A stretch of DNA of 33,368 nt from a virus: IMG/VR virus record IMGVR_UViG_3300025138_000174, positions 1-33,368 of that record; one strand, given 5' to 3'. Below, piece after piece: positions 1 through 7,875 of this stretch. How positions within the stretch are numbered: the stretch's first letter is position 1; every line of letters begins with the position of its first letter. The notes under the pieces were generated by a model. It was not told where the DNA came from. It saw only the letters and a list, made by a program, of their open reading frames with translations, and did not search any database. Position numbers and translations under genes: made by a program.

Positions 1-1
1 C

Positions 2-544
2 AATGCGGCCTATGTAGCAGTTGAAGAAACATATGGTGACCATAGTTACAATGGTCATGCTAAAAAAGATGAGAAGTTTAGAAACGATATGACCAATTTT
101 GGTATATTAATGGAAGTACAAGGTATATCAAAACCATTTGAATGGGCCAGAGACGTAGTTAAAAAATTACAAATTGATGGTACAGGATTATATTATAGTC
201 CAACACGTAAACCATCTACAACATCAGAAGGTGAAAATGTATCAGCTATTCAAGTAGATAGATTACATGAAATTTCAAAAGCAATGCAACCTTATTTTCC
301 TTATGTATATGATTTTATCAATGACATGAAAAAAGTATTTCCAACATTAAAAGACGATTGGGGTATTTATGTACCTGAAGTAAAATATCTATCACCTGAG
401 CCACTTGTCGATTATACCAATTTAGCACTCACCAAGTATCCTAACGTACACTTTGTAGGCGATGCTTTATCAGCTAGAGGTATAACGGTAAGTGGTGCAC
501 AAGGGACATACGTTGCTGAAAGTATATTAGGAGAATTAAATTAA
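2..544 (+). CDS. FAD-dependent oxidoreductase, C-terminal part (5' truncated by window edge)
   Basis: The reading frame is open from base 2, so the gene begins before the window; the first internal ATG at 89 is not a believable start because the upstream codons (NAAYVAVEETYGDHSYNG) read as ordinary protein. The C-terminus carries VHFVGDALSARGI followed by SGAQGTYVAESIL. This is the usual last FAD-binding segment of two-dinucleotide-binding-domain flavoproteins: a Gly-Asp contacting FAD, then a Gly/Ala-rich helix. It most resembles the uncharacterised FAD-dependent dehydrogenase group (COG2509-like). The substrate cannot be told because the N-terminal GxGxxG motif lies outside the window. In a phage this would be an accessory metabolic gene. 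It is followed after 18 nt by a small gene with its own possible promoter. Confidence 0.6.
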   Translation, partial: NAAYVAVEETYGDHSYNGHAKKDEKFRNDMTNFGILMEVQGISKPFEWARDVVKKLQIDGTGLYYSPTRKPSTTSEGENVSAIQVDRLHEISKAMQPYFPYVYDFINDMKKVFPTLKDDWGIYVPEVKYLSPEPLVDYTNLALTKYPNVHFVGDALSARGITVSGAQGTYVAESILGELN

Positions 545-546
545 AT

Positions 547-557
547 TTCGTATATTA
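547..557 (+). promoter_or_regulatory. Putative promoter element TTCGTATATTA
   Basis: An 11-base sequence directly before the ATG at 563. The identical 11-mer recurs at 32403-32413 before the gp32-like gene, and close variants lie at 19453 and 30638, all in the short gaps before genes. It partly resembles the Bacteroidota -7 element (TAnnTTTG). A promoter role is inferred from recurrence and position only. Confidence 0.35.
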
Positions 558-562
558 TAGAC

Positions 563-820
563 ATGAAAAAACAATCAACAGATTGGCCTAAAAGCCAAAA
601 ATTAAAAAAAGTAGATGGTACCATTGCCTATATTTGGGATGGTAAGTTACATAATTGGGAAGGTCCTGCTTTAATACCTGAAGGAATTAATAGAAAGGGA
701 GAATATTATCTATATGGTATTCCAATGTCAAAAGATGATTGGAAAGAAGCAATATCACAACAATCAGGACTGCCTTGGTATAAAAAACCTGCAGCAAAAG
801 GACAAAATCATAGAAACTAA
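563..820 (+). CDS. Small protein with a MORN-like WDGKLHN...GPA segment
   Basis: An 85-residue protein of unknown function. Residues about 18-35 read DGTIAYIWDGKLHNWEGP, which matches the core of the variant MORN-type repeat (W-x-[ND]-G-x-L-H-x-x-x-G-P-A) seen in many phage and bacterial proteins, where such units form short beta-hairpins. A second half (EYYLYGIPMSKDDW) resembles the start of the next such unit. No signal peptide or membrane segment is seen. It starts 18 nt after the flavoprotein gene and ends 5 nt before the NadR-like kinase, so these genes are probably co-transcribed. The repeat resemblance is fairly clear; no function is proposed. Confidence 0.6.
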   Translation: MKKQSTDWPKSQKLKKVDGTIAYIWDGKLHNWEGPALIPEGINRKGEYYLYGIPMSKDDWKEAISQQSGLPWYKKPAAKGQNHRN

Positions 821-825
821 AAGAT

Positions 826-1356
826 ATGAAAATAGGGTTATGTGGAACAATGAGTGTAGGTAAAACTACATTAGTAAATGCTTTAAAAGAATTAGAGCAA
901 TTTAAAGGTTATAAATTTGCAACAGAACGCAGCCAACATTTAATGTCATTAGGTATTCCATTGAATACTGATTCTACATTAAAGGGACAAACAGTATTTT
1001 TAGCTGAACGATGTGGGGAATTAATGTATGATGATATTATTACAGATAGAACAATATTAGATGTTATAGCGTTTACTTTAAATGCTAAGTCAATACCCCA
1101 CCAAGATAAAGATGCGTTTGAAATATATGCTAGCGAATTTATTAGAGAATATGATTACATATTTTATATATCTCCTCATGGGTTAGAAATTGAAGATAAT
1201 GGGGTACGTGAAACAGATGAACATTATAGAGATTTAATTGATTTTACAATTACTACACTTATTAAAAGACATGGTCATAAAGCGGGCAAAATAGAAAAGA
1301 TATCCGGATCTACAGAGGAGCGAATTCAACAAATATTGAATATTACTAGTCTTTAA
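826..1356 (+). CDS. NadR/AAA_28-like P-loop kinase
   Basis: A 176-residue P-loop NTPase. The Walker A motif GTMSVGKTT is at residues 7-15, immediately after the first beta strand (MKIGLC), as in nucleoside and nucleotide kinases. ITDRTILDV at about residues 72-80 supplies the DR...D signature of this superfamily, and FYISPHG at about 118-124 is a later beta strand. The overall pattern is that of the NadR ribosylnicotinamide-kinase-like AAA_28 family. Phage members have been linked to NAD salvage or nucleotide phosphorylation, but this sequence does not reveal the substrate. It starts 5 nt after the preceding gene and is followed by a late-promoter-like motif, so it probably closes the accessory unit. 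The P-loop kinase call is firm; the exact reaction is not. Confidence 0.75.
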   Translation: MKIGLCGTMSVGKTTLVNALKELEQFKGYKFATERSQHLMSLGIPLNTDSTLKGQTVFLAERCGELMYDDIITDRTILDVIAFTLNAKSIPHQDKDAFEIYASEFIREYDYIFYISPHGLEIEDNGVRETDEHYRDLIDFTITTLIKRHGHKAGKIEKISGSTEERIQQILNITSL

Positions 1357-1357
1357 C

Positions 1358-1372
1358 ATATTTATAATAAAA
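1358..1372 (+). promoter_or_regulatory. Late-promoter-like motif ATATTTATAATAAAA
   Basis: Lies in the 38-nt gap after the kinase gene, 22 nt before the ATG at 1395. It is one of nine near-identical 15-mers in this window, always between genes. The core TTTATAA recalls the AT-rich -10 of T4-type late promoters (TATAAATA). Function is inferred from recurrence. Confidence 0.6.
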
Positions 1373-1394
1373 TCTAATAATAATATTAAATCTA

Positions 1395-1985
1395 ATGAAA
1401 AGATCTGAATTAAAAGAGTTTATAAAGGGAGAAATAGTAACAACATTATCAGAAGCATCTGCTGAAGACGTTAGTAACCAAAAAGACTTGAATAAAGAAC
1501 TTGAAAAAACTGCTAAGTTAAGTAAAGATATAGGTCTAGAAGAAGGGGCAATAGATCCTGCAGAATATGGGGATATAGGAGCAGCATATCTTAAGGGATT
1601 TGGAAAAGAACATACTCTATCTTTAGACCAATTAGAAGAACTAGGTCGTAAAATTGTAAAGCAAATATATAAAGGAGATTTTGAAGCAGCTAAAGCAAAA
1701 CACCTTAGTGAGACGAATGAAGTTAATGAAGAGACGGGTGATGATGATGATGTAGATGCAAAAGCAATCAAAGCAGCTAAAGGGGCTAGAGGTAAACATA
1801 AAAAACTAGACCTAGCAGTTAAAGCATTAAAAAATATTACTACTGAGATGAAATCATTAGCTCGTGACTATAGTAAAGCAGATGGTGTTGAAAAAGAAAA
1901 AATTAAGGACAAATTAAAATTAAAAACTCCTAAAAAGAAAGAGCTAGAAGCTTTAGTTGCTAAATTAGAAAAAGATGTCGTCTAA
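1395..1985 (+). CDS. Lysine/glutamate-rich helical protein, function unknown
   Basis: A 196-residue, highly charged protein. The N-terminus MKRSELKEFIKGEI is a short amphipathic helix of a kind seen at the start of several virion-associated proteins in marine T4-like phages. Acidic runs (EETGDDDDVDAKAIKAAKG, about 113-131) are followed by a predicted coiled coil from about 140 to the end. There are no cysteines, signal peptide or membrane segment. It is preceded by the late-type motif at 1358, so it is probably expressed with virion or lysis genes. Its last 11 nt overlap the start of the next gene. I do not recognise a family. A virion or assembly role would fit its expression class, but this is only inference. 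Confidence 0.65.
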   Translation: MKRSELKEFIKGEIVTTLSEASAEDVSNQKDLNKELEKTAKLSKDIGLEEGAIDPAEYGDIGAAYLKGFGKEHTLSLDQLEELGRKIVKQIYKGDFEAAKAKHLSETNEVNEETGDDDDVDAKAIKAAKGARGKHKKLDLAVKALKNITTEMKSLARDYSKADGVEKEKIKDKLKLKTPKKKELEALVAKLEKDVV

Positions 1986-2358
1986 AGAAAGATTTTTATA
2001 TATTGCTGTAGTATTTTTTGGTGTTTATTATTTAATTAATATGTATTCTTCAAATGAAAAAGAATATATTAACGAGTATAATAATAAAATAAAAGCACTA
2101 GAACAAAAAGTTGATTCATTACATTATGTAAATGATGGTTTAGTATATAAAATTGATACCCTAAACCAAGAAATAATAAAATTAGATAGTGCAATTTATC
2201 TACAGAATAATAAGATTATTACATTAAAAAATCAAACAAATGAAAAAATTAATGCTGTTGATTCTTTTGACGATGACGAGCTTACTAGGTTTTTCACAGA
2301 GCGCTACGGACAGTACCTCGATTCAATTAAAAAAACCAATAGTAAAACTCGTAATTAA
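1975..2358 (+). CDS. Membrane-anchored coiled-coil protein, candidate inner-membrane spanin (Rz-like)
   Basis: A 127-residue protein with one N-terminal membrane segment at about residues 7-25 (FLYIAVVFFGVYYLINMY), then a long heptad-patterned helix (about 30-95) and a hydrophilic tail containing DDELTRFFTERYG. A short cytoplasmic N-terminus, one TM helix and a periplasmic coiled coil is the layout of Rz-type inner-membrane spanins. Tails of the form DELxRFFxxRY are common, to my knowledge, in comparable small proteins of Bacteroidota phages. It overlaps the preceding gene by 11 nt, and its last 119 nt are also read in another frame by the next gene, recalling Rz/Rz1 overlap. No endolysin is adjacent, so the lysis role is inferred from topology and overlap. 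Confidence 0.6.
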   Translation: MSSKERFLYIAVVFFGVYYLINMYSSNEKEYINEYNNKIKALEQKVDSLHYVNDGLVYKIDTLNQEIIKLDSAIYLQNNKIITLKNQTNEKINAVDSFDDDELTRFFTERYGQYLDSIKKTNSKTRN

Positions 2359-2644
2359 AGATTTAATACAGGGTGACGGATTTAAAAAAGAACTATCCCT
2401 TATATCAACTAAAGTTTTTTTATTAGAAAACAAAATTGTTATAAAAGATAGTGTTATTAATAACCTCAATTCTCAAATAAATAATTTTAATTCTATATTG
2501 TTCACTAGTAAAGAACAATTTGGATTAGCAGAGGATTTGAATGCAAAATTAAAGTTATCATTGAAAAAACAAAGACTTAAAACTAAATTAACAGGAGGCG
2601 TAGGCATTGTAGCAGTTGTTGGTGTAATTCTTTTACTAAAATAA
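2240..2644 (+). CDS. Secreted coiled-coil protein with C-terminal membrane segment, overlapping partner of the Rz-like gene
   Basis: A 134-residue protein whose first 119 nt lie inside the preceding gene in the +1 frame. It begins MKKLMLLILLTMTSLLGFSQ, a good Sec signal peptide with the Phe-Ser-Gln ending frequent in flavobacterial secreted proteins. There is no lipobox cysteine, so it is not a classical Rz1 lipoprotein. A conserved-looking block (KPIVKLVIKDLIQGDG) follows, then a coiled coil at about 45-110 and a C-terminal hydrophobic stretch (GGVGIVAVVGVILLLK). The start at 2240 gives a complete signal peptide with a basic N-region; the ATG at 2252 would lose it. It ends 2 nt before the terminase gene. 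With its neighbour it may form a lysis (spanin-like) pair. A periplasmic or virion-linked role remains possible. Confidence 0.65.
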   Translation: MKKLMLLILLTMTSLLGFSQSATDSTSIQLKKPIVKLVIKDLIQGDGFKKELSLISTKVFLLENKIVIKDSVINNLNSQINNFNSILFTSKEQFGLAEDLNAKLKLSLKKQRLKTKLTGGVGIVAVVGVILLLK

Positions 2645-2646
2645 CA

Positions 2647-4227
2647 ATGGCAGATATAAAAAAAGTAATACGTCAAGAATATTTAAAATGTGCTACAGAC
2701 CCAGTACATTTTATGCGTAAATACTGTTATATACAGCACCCACAACGTGGTCGCATACAGTTTAATCTGTATCCCTTTCAAGAAAAAGTATTAACGTTAT
2801 TTCAAAACAACGATTATAGTGCTATATTAAAATCTAGACAGTTAGGTATATCCACACTAGCATCAGGTTATTCTCTTTGGTTAATGACATTCCATAAAGA
2901 CCGAAATGTGTTAGCATTAGCAACTACACAAGCAACAGCAAGAAACTTAGTAACAAAGGTACAATTCATGTGGGAAAATTTACCCTCATGGTTAAAGGTA
3001 GATGCTGCTGAAAATAACAAATTATCATTAAGATTTACTAATGGTTCAAAAATACAAGCAAAATCATCTAATGCTGATGCCGCACGTTCGGAAGCAGTAT
3101 CCTTATTGATAATTGATGAAGCAGCTTTTATTGATAATATTGCTGAGACATGGGCATCTGCACAGCAAACCCTAGCAACAGGGGGTGGTGCAATTGTATT
3201 ATCAACTCCTTATGGTACAGGTAATTGGTTTCACCAAACATGGGTTAAAGCTGAAGCGGGAGAAAATGACTTTTTACCTATTAAATTACCTTGGTATGTT
3301 CATCCCGAAAGAGATCAGGCATGGAGAGATGCACAAGATGCTTTATTAGGTGATCCTAGACTAGCAGCACAAGAATGTGATTGTGATTTTAGTACATCTG
3401 GTGATATAGTATTTTATAATGAACATTTAGAATTTTACGAAAAATCCTTTATTAAAGACCCATTAGAACGTAGAGGAGCAGATCAAAACCTATGGGTTTG
3501 GGAAAATGCTGATTATTCCAGATCATATATGGTTTTAGCAGATGTTGCTAGAGGTGATGGAAAAGATTTTTCTACTTGTCACGTAATGGATATTGAAACT
3601 AATGTTCAAGTTGCAGAATATAAAGGACAAATAGGTACAAAAGAATTTGGTCATTTATTAGTAGGTCTAGCTACAGAATATAATGAAGCTTTACTTGTAA
3701 TAGAGAATGCTAATATAGGTTGGGCTACAATACAAGTAGCTATAGATAGAAATTATTCTAACCTTTACTATTCACAAAAGAGTGGAGAAGCCAATGCTAA
3801 TTCGTATTTTGACCAATATGAAGATAATTCCAAAAAAGTAGCAGGCTTTACTATGTCATCTAAAACAAGACCTATGATTATAGGTAAGTTCCAAGAATAC
3901 ATTAGTGATAAAGGAGTGACAATTCAATCTAGAAGATTAATTGAAGAAATGAAAGTTTTTATTTGGAAAAATGGGAGAGCAGAGGCACAAACTGGGTATA
4001 ATGATGATTTAGTAATGGCTTTTGGAATGGGGATGTATGTTAGAGATACAGCATTAAAATTTAAACAAAGAGGAATTGATTTAACAAAACAATCATTAAG
4101 TAATATGACGGTTAATAGAACACCTTATCAAGGTGGCTATGGTGGTGGTTATAATCAACAAGTAAAAAACCCTTATAGTATAGATAATGACAAGGGTGGC
4201 AAAGAAGATATTAGTTGGTTATTATAA
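2647..4227 (+). CDS. Terminase large subunit (T4 gp17-like)
   Basis: A 526-residue packaging motor and nuclease that translocates DNA through the portal and cuts the concatemer. ATPase domain: Walker A-type SRQLGIST at residues 63-70, Walker B LLIIDE at 153-158, and coupling motif STPYG at 186-190. The usual Walker A lysine is replaced by Ile69. Lys62, just before the motif, may take its place, as described for lambda-type terminases. The RNase H-like nuclease domain shows Asp299 (LADVARGDG), Glu353 (VIENANIG) and Asp453/454 (GYNDDLVMAFG), the acidic triad expected for two-metal catalysis. Length is close to that of T4-like homologues. A Gly/Tyr/Gln-rich linker (about 495-515) precedes the C-terminus. 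It starts 2 nt after the previous stop. No small terminase is recognisable in the window. Confidence 0.95.
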   Translation: MADIKKVIRQEYLKCATDPVHFMRKYCYIQHPQRGRIQFNLYPFQEKVLTLFQNNDYSAILKSRQLGISTLASGYSLWLMTFHKDRNVLALATTQATARNLVTKVQFMWENLPSWLKVDAAENNKLSLRFTNGSKIQAKSSNADAARSEAVSLLIIDEAAFIDNIAETWASAQQTLATGGGAIVLSTPYGTGNWFHQTWVKAEAGENDFLPIKLPWYVHPERDQAWRDAQDALLGDPRLAAQECDCDFSTSGDIVFYNEHLEFYEKSFIKDPLERRGADQNLWVWENADYSRSYMVLADVARGDGKDFSTCHVMDIETNVQVAEYKGQIGTKEFGHLLVGLATEYNEALLVIENANIGWATIQVAIDRNYSNLYYSQKSGEANANSYFDQYEDNSKKVAGFTMSSKTRPMIIGKFQEYISDKGVTIQSRRLIEEMKVFIWKNGRAEAQTGYNDDLVMAFGMGMYVRDTALKFKQRGIDLTKQSLSNMTVNRTPYQGGYGGGYNQQVKNPYSIDNDKGGKEDISWLL

Positions 4228-4229
4228 CC

Positions 4230-4244
4230 ATATTTATAAACAAT
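4230..4244 (+). promoter_or_regulatory. Late-promoter-like motif ATATTTATAAACAAT
   Basis: In the 30-nt gap between terminase and portal, 13 nt before the portal ATG. Same family as the motif at 1358, with A instead of T or C after the TATAA core. Confidence 0.6.
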
Positions 4245-4257
4245 AATTATATATTAA

Positions 4258-6156
4258 ATGGCGGATAAAAGTGTATTTACAAGATTAAGGAGATTATTTT
4301 CTACTGACGTAGTAATACGAAACATTGGAGGTGATCAAATTAAAACCATAGATTCGGGTCACATCCAATCTAGTGGAGAGTATGAAACAAATGCTCTAGT
4401 AGACAGATTTAACAAAGTCTACTCCTCAGCTCCAACCTCGTTGTATGGAGCACAATTTAACTTAAATTATCAATATTTAAGAACCCAATTGTATTCTGAA
4501 TATGATGTAATGGATACAGATGCTATTATAGCTTCTTCCCTTGATATCATAGCAGATGAGTCTACACTTAAAAATGACATGGGGGAAGTGCTTCAAATTA
4601 GAAGCTCTAATGAGGATATACAGAAAATTCTATATAACTTATTCTATGATGTACTAAATGTAGAATTTAATCTATGGATGTGGGTTAGACAAATGTGTAA
4701 ATATGGAGACTTTTTCTTAAAATTAGAAATTGCCGAAAAATTTGGTGTTTACAATGTTATACCTTATACAGCATATCATATTGAAAGAATCGAAGGACAA
4801 AACCCTGAAAACCCATCTGAAGTAAAGTTTAAATGGAATCCTGAAGGTTTTTCTGGTGGTTCTTCTAGTGGTTATTATAATGTAGCAGGAGCTAACGGTC
4901 TTAATGATGATAGGAGTGGTATTGTATATGATAATTATGAAATGGCCCATTTTAGAATGGTGGGTGATGTAAATTATCTTCCCTATGGTAGATCTTATGT
5001 TGAACCCGCTAGAAAAATATTTAAACAATACACGTTAATGGAAGACGCGATGTTAATTCATAGAATTGCTCGTGCTCCTGAAAAAAGGGTATTTTATGTA
5101 AATGTTGGGGCTATTCCTCCAAACGAAGTAGAAGCATTTATGCAAAAAACTATCAATAATATGAAACGTACTCCAATGATGGATGAAAAAACGGGAGAGT
5201 ATAACTTGAAGTATAATATGCAAAACATGCTTGAAGATTTTTATATTCCTGTTCGTGGTAATGATAGTGCTACAAAAATTGATACTACACCAGGTTTACA
5301 GTATGACGGTATTGCCGATGTTGAATATTTAAGAGAAAAATTATTTGCTGCCTTAAAAGTACCTAAAGCATTTATGGGGTATGGAGAAGCAGAAGCAGGA
5401 AAAGCTACATTAGCACAGCAAGACATTAGATTTGCACGTACTATTGATAGAATACAAAGAATTTTACTTTCAGAGTTACAAAAAATTGCATTAGTTCATT
5501 TATATACCCAAGGATATAAAGATGAAACTTTAACAAATTTTGAACTATCAATGACAACCCCTTCTATCATTTATGATCAAGAAAGAATTGAGTTGATGAA
5601 ATCAAAATCTGAATTAGCTGGAACTTTATTAGAACAAGGTTTAGTACCATCTGACTGGATTTACCATAATGTATATCATTTCAGTGAAGATCAATATGAT
5701 GAGTATAGAGATTTAGTTCGTGAAGATTCTAAACGTAAATTTAGAAATGATCAAATACTAGCTGAAGGTAATGACCCAGTAGAAAGTGGTCAATCATATG
5801 GAACACCTCATGATTTGGCATCATTATATGGTAAAGGTAGAACAATGTCTGATCCTGCTAATGTACCTGATGGGTATGCTGAAGACGATTCAGAATTAGG
5901 TCGTCCTAAAGACGGGATTACTAATAGAGGAAAACAAGATAATAATTTTGGTAAAGATCCTTTAGGAGTTAAAAGTATGAAAGGCACAGATAAAAACGAT
6001 GGAGATCCTAAACCAAGACTATCAGAATTTGAAAACCCTAAAATTACTTACTTAAAAAATAAGGATATCTTTAAGGGTCTAGACAAAAAACAACTAATAT
6101 TTGAACAAGATAAATCAGATTCTTCATTACTTGATGAATCTCGACTAAAATCTTAA
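4258..6156 (+). CDS. Portal protein (T4 gp20-like)
   Basis: A 632-residue protein, the dodecameric ring at the head vertex through which DNA passes. Typical T4-type portal features are visible: an N-terminal region with DTDAIIASSLDIIADEST (about 88-105), a mid-region segment RMVGDVNYLPYGRSYVEPAR (about 232-251) and EDAMLIHRIARAPEKRVFY (about 261-279). The segment VPKAFMGYGEAEAGKATLA (about 368-386) follows, then a long helical stretch. It is longer than T4 gp20 (about 520 residues) because of a hydrophilic, Gly/Asp/Lys-rich C-terminal tail from about residue 500. It lies directly after terminase and is preceded by its own late-type motif. The family call is firm; the role of the tail is unknown. 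Confidence 0.9.
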   Translation: MADKSVFTRLRRLFSTDVVIRNIGGDQIKTIDSGHIQSSGEYETNALVDRFNKVYSSAPTSLYGAQFNLNYQYLRTQLYSEYDVMDTDAIIASSLDIIADESTLKNDMGEVLQIRSSNEDIQKILYNLFYDVLNVEFNLWMWVRQMCKYGDFFLKLEIAEKFGVYNVIPYTAYHIERIEGQNPENPSEVKFKWNPEGFSGGSSSGYYNVAGANGLNDDRSGIVYDNYEMAHFRMVGDVNYLPYGRSYVEPARKIFKQYTLMEDAMLIHRIARAPEKRVFYVNVGAIPPNEVEAFMQKTINNMKRTPMMDEKTGEYNLKYNMQNMLEDFYIPVRGNDSATKIDTTPGLQYDGIADVEYLREKLFAALKVPKAFMGYGEAEAGKATLAQQDIRFARTIDRIQRILLSELQKIALVHLYTQGYKDETLTNFELSMTTPSIIYDQERIELMKSKSELAGTLLEQGLVPSDWIYHNVYHFSEDQYDEYRDLVREDSKRKFRNDQILAEGNDPVESGQSYGTPHDLASLYGKGRTMSDPANVPDGYAEDDSELGRPKDGITNRGKQDNNFGKDPLGVKSMKGTDKNDGDPKPRLSEFENPKITYLKNKDIFKGLDKKQLIFEQDKSDSSLLDESRLKS

Positions 6157-6170
6157 TATTTATAAATAAA
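6156..6170 (+). promoter_or_regulatory. Late-promoter-like motif ATATTTATAAATAAA
   Basis: Begins on the last base of the portal stop codon and ends 10 nt before the ATG at 6181. This copy also contains TATAAATA, the exact T4 late-promoter core, at 6161-6168. Confidence 0.6.
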
Positions 6171-6180
6171 TATATTTTTG

Positions 6181-7044
6181 ATGAAAATTAAACACTCAAA
6201 GTATAAAAATACGGGTATACTATTTGAATTACTTGTTAGACAAATAACTGCGGATACCCTATCGGGAAAAGAATCTAAGGCTATTGACTTACTAAAGACT
6301 TACTTTGTAAAAACAGAATTAGGTCGTGAATATAAGTTGTATGAAACAATTACAAAGTCTAAAGTATTAAACGAATCTAGAGCATCCTTATATTTAAATA
6401 CTACCCTAGATAATTCTAAAATATTTAATAGAGGCGCCTTAAGAAAGCAAAAGTACAATTTAATTAATGAAATTAAAAATCATTATGATTTAAATACTTT
6501 CTTCGGTTCACAAATTAAAAACTACAAAGAAACAGCAGCCTTATATACATTAATTGAAGGTGTTAATTCTAAAAGTGTAGTTGACAATGACCAGTTAATT
6601 GCTAGTAAAATTACAATATTAGAATTTTTAACTAAGACTGAAATAAAAAAGACTAAAAAGGATGAAGTACTAGCAGAATTTACTACTTACGATAAAGATG
6701 TAAGATCCTTAACTTATAGAATATTATTAGAAAAATTTAATGAAAAGTATGATGGTTTAAGTCATGATCAAAAACAGGTACTTAAAGAATTTATTAATTC
6801 CGTAGACTCAACACCTGGATTAAGAACTTTCTATAATTCTAAAATAAAAGAATTAAAAACTTCTTTAGTTGAAACAACTAAAAATATAAAAGACCAAGCT
6901 ACAAAAGTTAAAATCACAGAAGTTACTAAGTTTTTAACAGAATTAAGTAAAACTGATAAGGTAGATAATGATAAATTAGTTGATTTATTACAATATTATG
7001 AACTAGTAAGTGAAATTAAAACAGCAAATGGGGTACAAGTATAA
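6181..7044 (+). CDS. Head-module protein, function unknown
   Basis: About 287 residues, starting at the ATG at 6181; the codon before it, TTG at 6178, is in frame but an unlikely start. It is mostly helical, Lys/Glu/Thr-rich and soluble. The N-terminus reads KIKHSKYKNTGILFELLVRQ, and I recall similar openings in uncharacterised genes downstream of the portal in marine T4-like phages. There is no catalytic motif, signal peptide or membrane segment. It is preceded by its own late-type motif and followed, with a 17-nt overlap, by the next gene. Its place between portal and protease suggests a capsid-assembly or internal head component. That is inference from position. Confidence 0.7.
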   Translation: MKIKHSKYKNTGILFELLVRQITADTLSGKESKAIDLLKTYFVKTELGREYKLYETITKSKVLNESRASLYLNTTLDNSKIFNRGALRKQKYNLINEIKNHYDLNTFFGSQIKNYKETAALYTLIEGVNSKSVVDNDQLIASKITILEFLTKTEIKKTKKDEVLAEFTTYDKDVRSLTYRILLEKFNEKYDGLSHDQKQVLKEFINSVDSTPGLRTFYNSKIKELKTSLVETTKNIKDQATKVKITEVTKFLTELSKTDKVDNDKLVDLLQYYELVSEIKTANGVQV

Positions 7045-7627
7045 GATTAAGGAAATAGAAGTAGGAGATACAAAAATAGATAATGGGGTTAAATCTGTAG
7101 TTACAGATAAAGACCCTAATACAGGTGCTATATCCTGGTCTATAGATTATGTTCCTAATTTAACTAAATTAGTTGAAGATTCTATGGAGTTAGCTAATAC
7201 TGCTAAAGGTGTATATCAAAAAGCTAAAGATGATAAAAAGTTTTTAGACATATATGAACAAGCTAAACAATTAAGAAATATAATTCGGACTCATGTTAGA
7301 AATAACTACCCAGAAGATTATAAAAAAGCTATTTTTGAAGAAGATGTAGATGAAATGTCTATGTCGGGTGCAGCAGGTAGTTATTTAACACCATATGCTT
7401 TTAGAAAAAAAGGACAAAAACCTAATGATAAAGCATATACTGCATTAGGGTATACTTTAGCAAAAGAAGATGTAGGCGCAACATTAGGTCCAGGACCTAA
7501 AGCAACAGAAGATGGAGTTAAAGATAATGCATACATAAAACAATTTAAATATAAGCTAGTTCCAAAAAATTCAGATGGTACTTATGTGCAAAAGGGATCA
7601 GGACTTGAAGTAAAGAAATTATATTAA
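7028..7627 (+). CDS. Head-module protein, function unknown
   Basis: About 199 residues if started at the ATG at 7028. A GTG at 7010 is in frame and would add six residues, but it overlaps the upstream gene further. The N-terminal half contains a helical region (about 40-100). The middle has a Gly/Ser-rich segment (MSMSGAAGSYLTPYAFRKKG), which I recall from uncharacterised structural proteins of marine T4-like phages. The C-terminal part looks beta-rich and ends GSGLEVKKLY. It overlaps the preceding gene by 17 nt and the next begins 1 nt after its stop, so translation is probably coupled. No enzymatic motif is seen. Confidence 0.65.
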   Translation: MGYKYKIKEIEVGDTKIDNGVKSVVTDKDPNTGAISWSIDYVPNLTKLVEDSMELANTAKGVYQKAKDDKKFLDIYEQAKQLRNIIRTHVRNNYPEDYKKAIFEEDVDEMSMSGAAGSYLTPYAFRKKGQKPNDKAYTALGYTLAKEDVGATLGPGPKATEDGVKDNAYIKQFKYKLVPKNSDGTYVQKGSGLEVKKLY

Positions 7628-7628
7628 T

Positions 7629-7871
7629 ATGTATAATTATAAGTTGATAAAAGAAGATGAGGATAAGGCTAAACTAAAGTTCCAAGAGGAAAGAGTTAAT
7701 GCCTTTAGAGAAATAGAAGAAGAATTACAGTCTTTAATAAAACCATTAAGACAAGCAAAAATAGAAACTATAAAATATTATAGGGAAAACCCTAATAGCT
7801 ACTCAGTAGTAACGGGCACAGATTTAATTAAAGATTTTATTAAAGACATCAAAACATTACTAGAAAAATAA
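7629..7871 (+). CDS. Small helical protein in the head operon
   Basis: An 80-residue, strongly charged, almost entirely helical protein. Its core is KLKFQEERVNAFREIEEELQ and a second helix ends in LIKDFIKDIKTLLEK. It lies 1 nt after one head gene and 4 nt before the next, so it is clearly part of the operon. It could be a small scaffold or prohead-core component, the role of T4 gp67/gp68-type proteins at this place in the T4 genome. There is no sequence evidence beyond size, charge and position. Confidence 0.6.
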   Translation: MYNYKLIKEDEDKAKLKFQEERVNAFREIEEELQSLIKPLRQAKIETIKYYRENPNSYSVVTGTDLIKDFIKDIKTLLEK

Positions 7872-7875
7872 TAAT

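Noticed and set aside
1346-1771. 141-residue minus-strand ORF, Ser/Phe-rich
   Set aside because: Shadow of the Lys/Glu-rich gene at 1395; no promoter or conserved pattern on that strand.
6178-6180. TTG start one codon before the ATG at 6181
   Set aside because: The ATG directly follows and is the ordinary start; nothing favours TTG.
7010-7027. GTG start for the gene at 7028
   Set aside because: It would lengthen the overlap with the upstream gene, and the ATG at 7028 is adequate.
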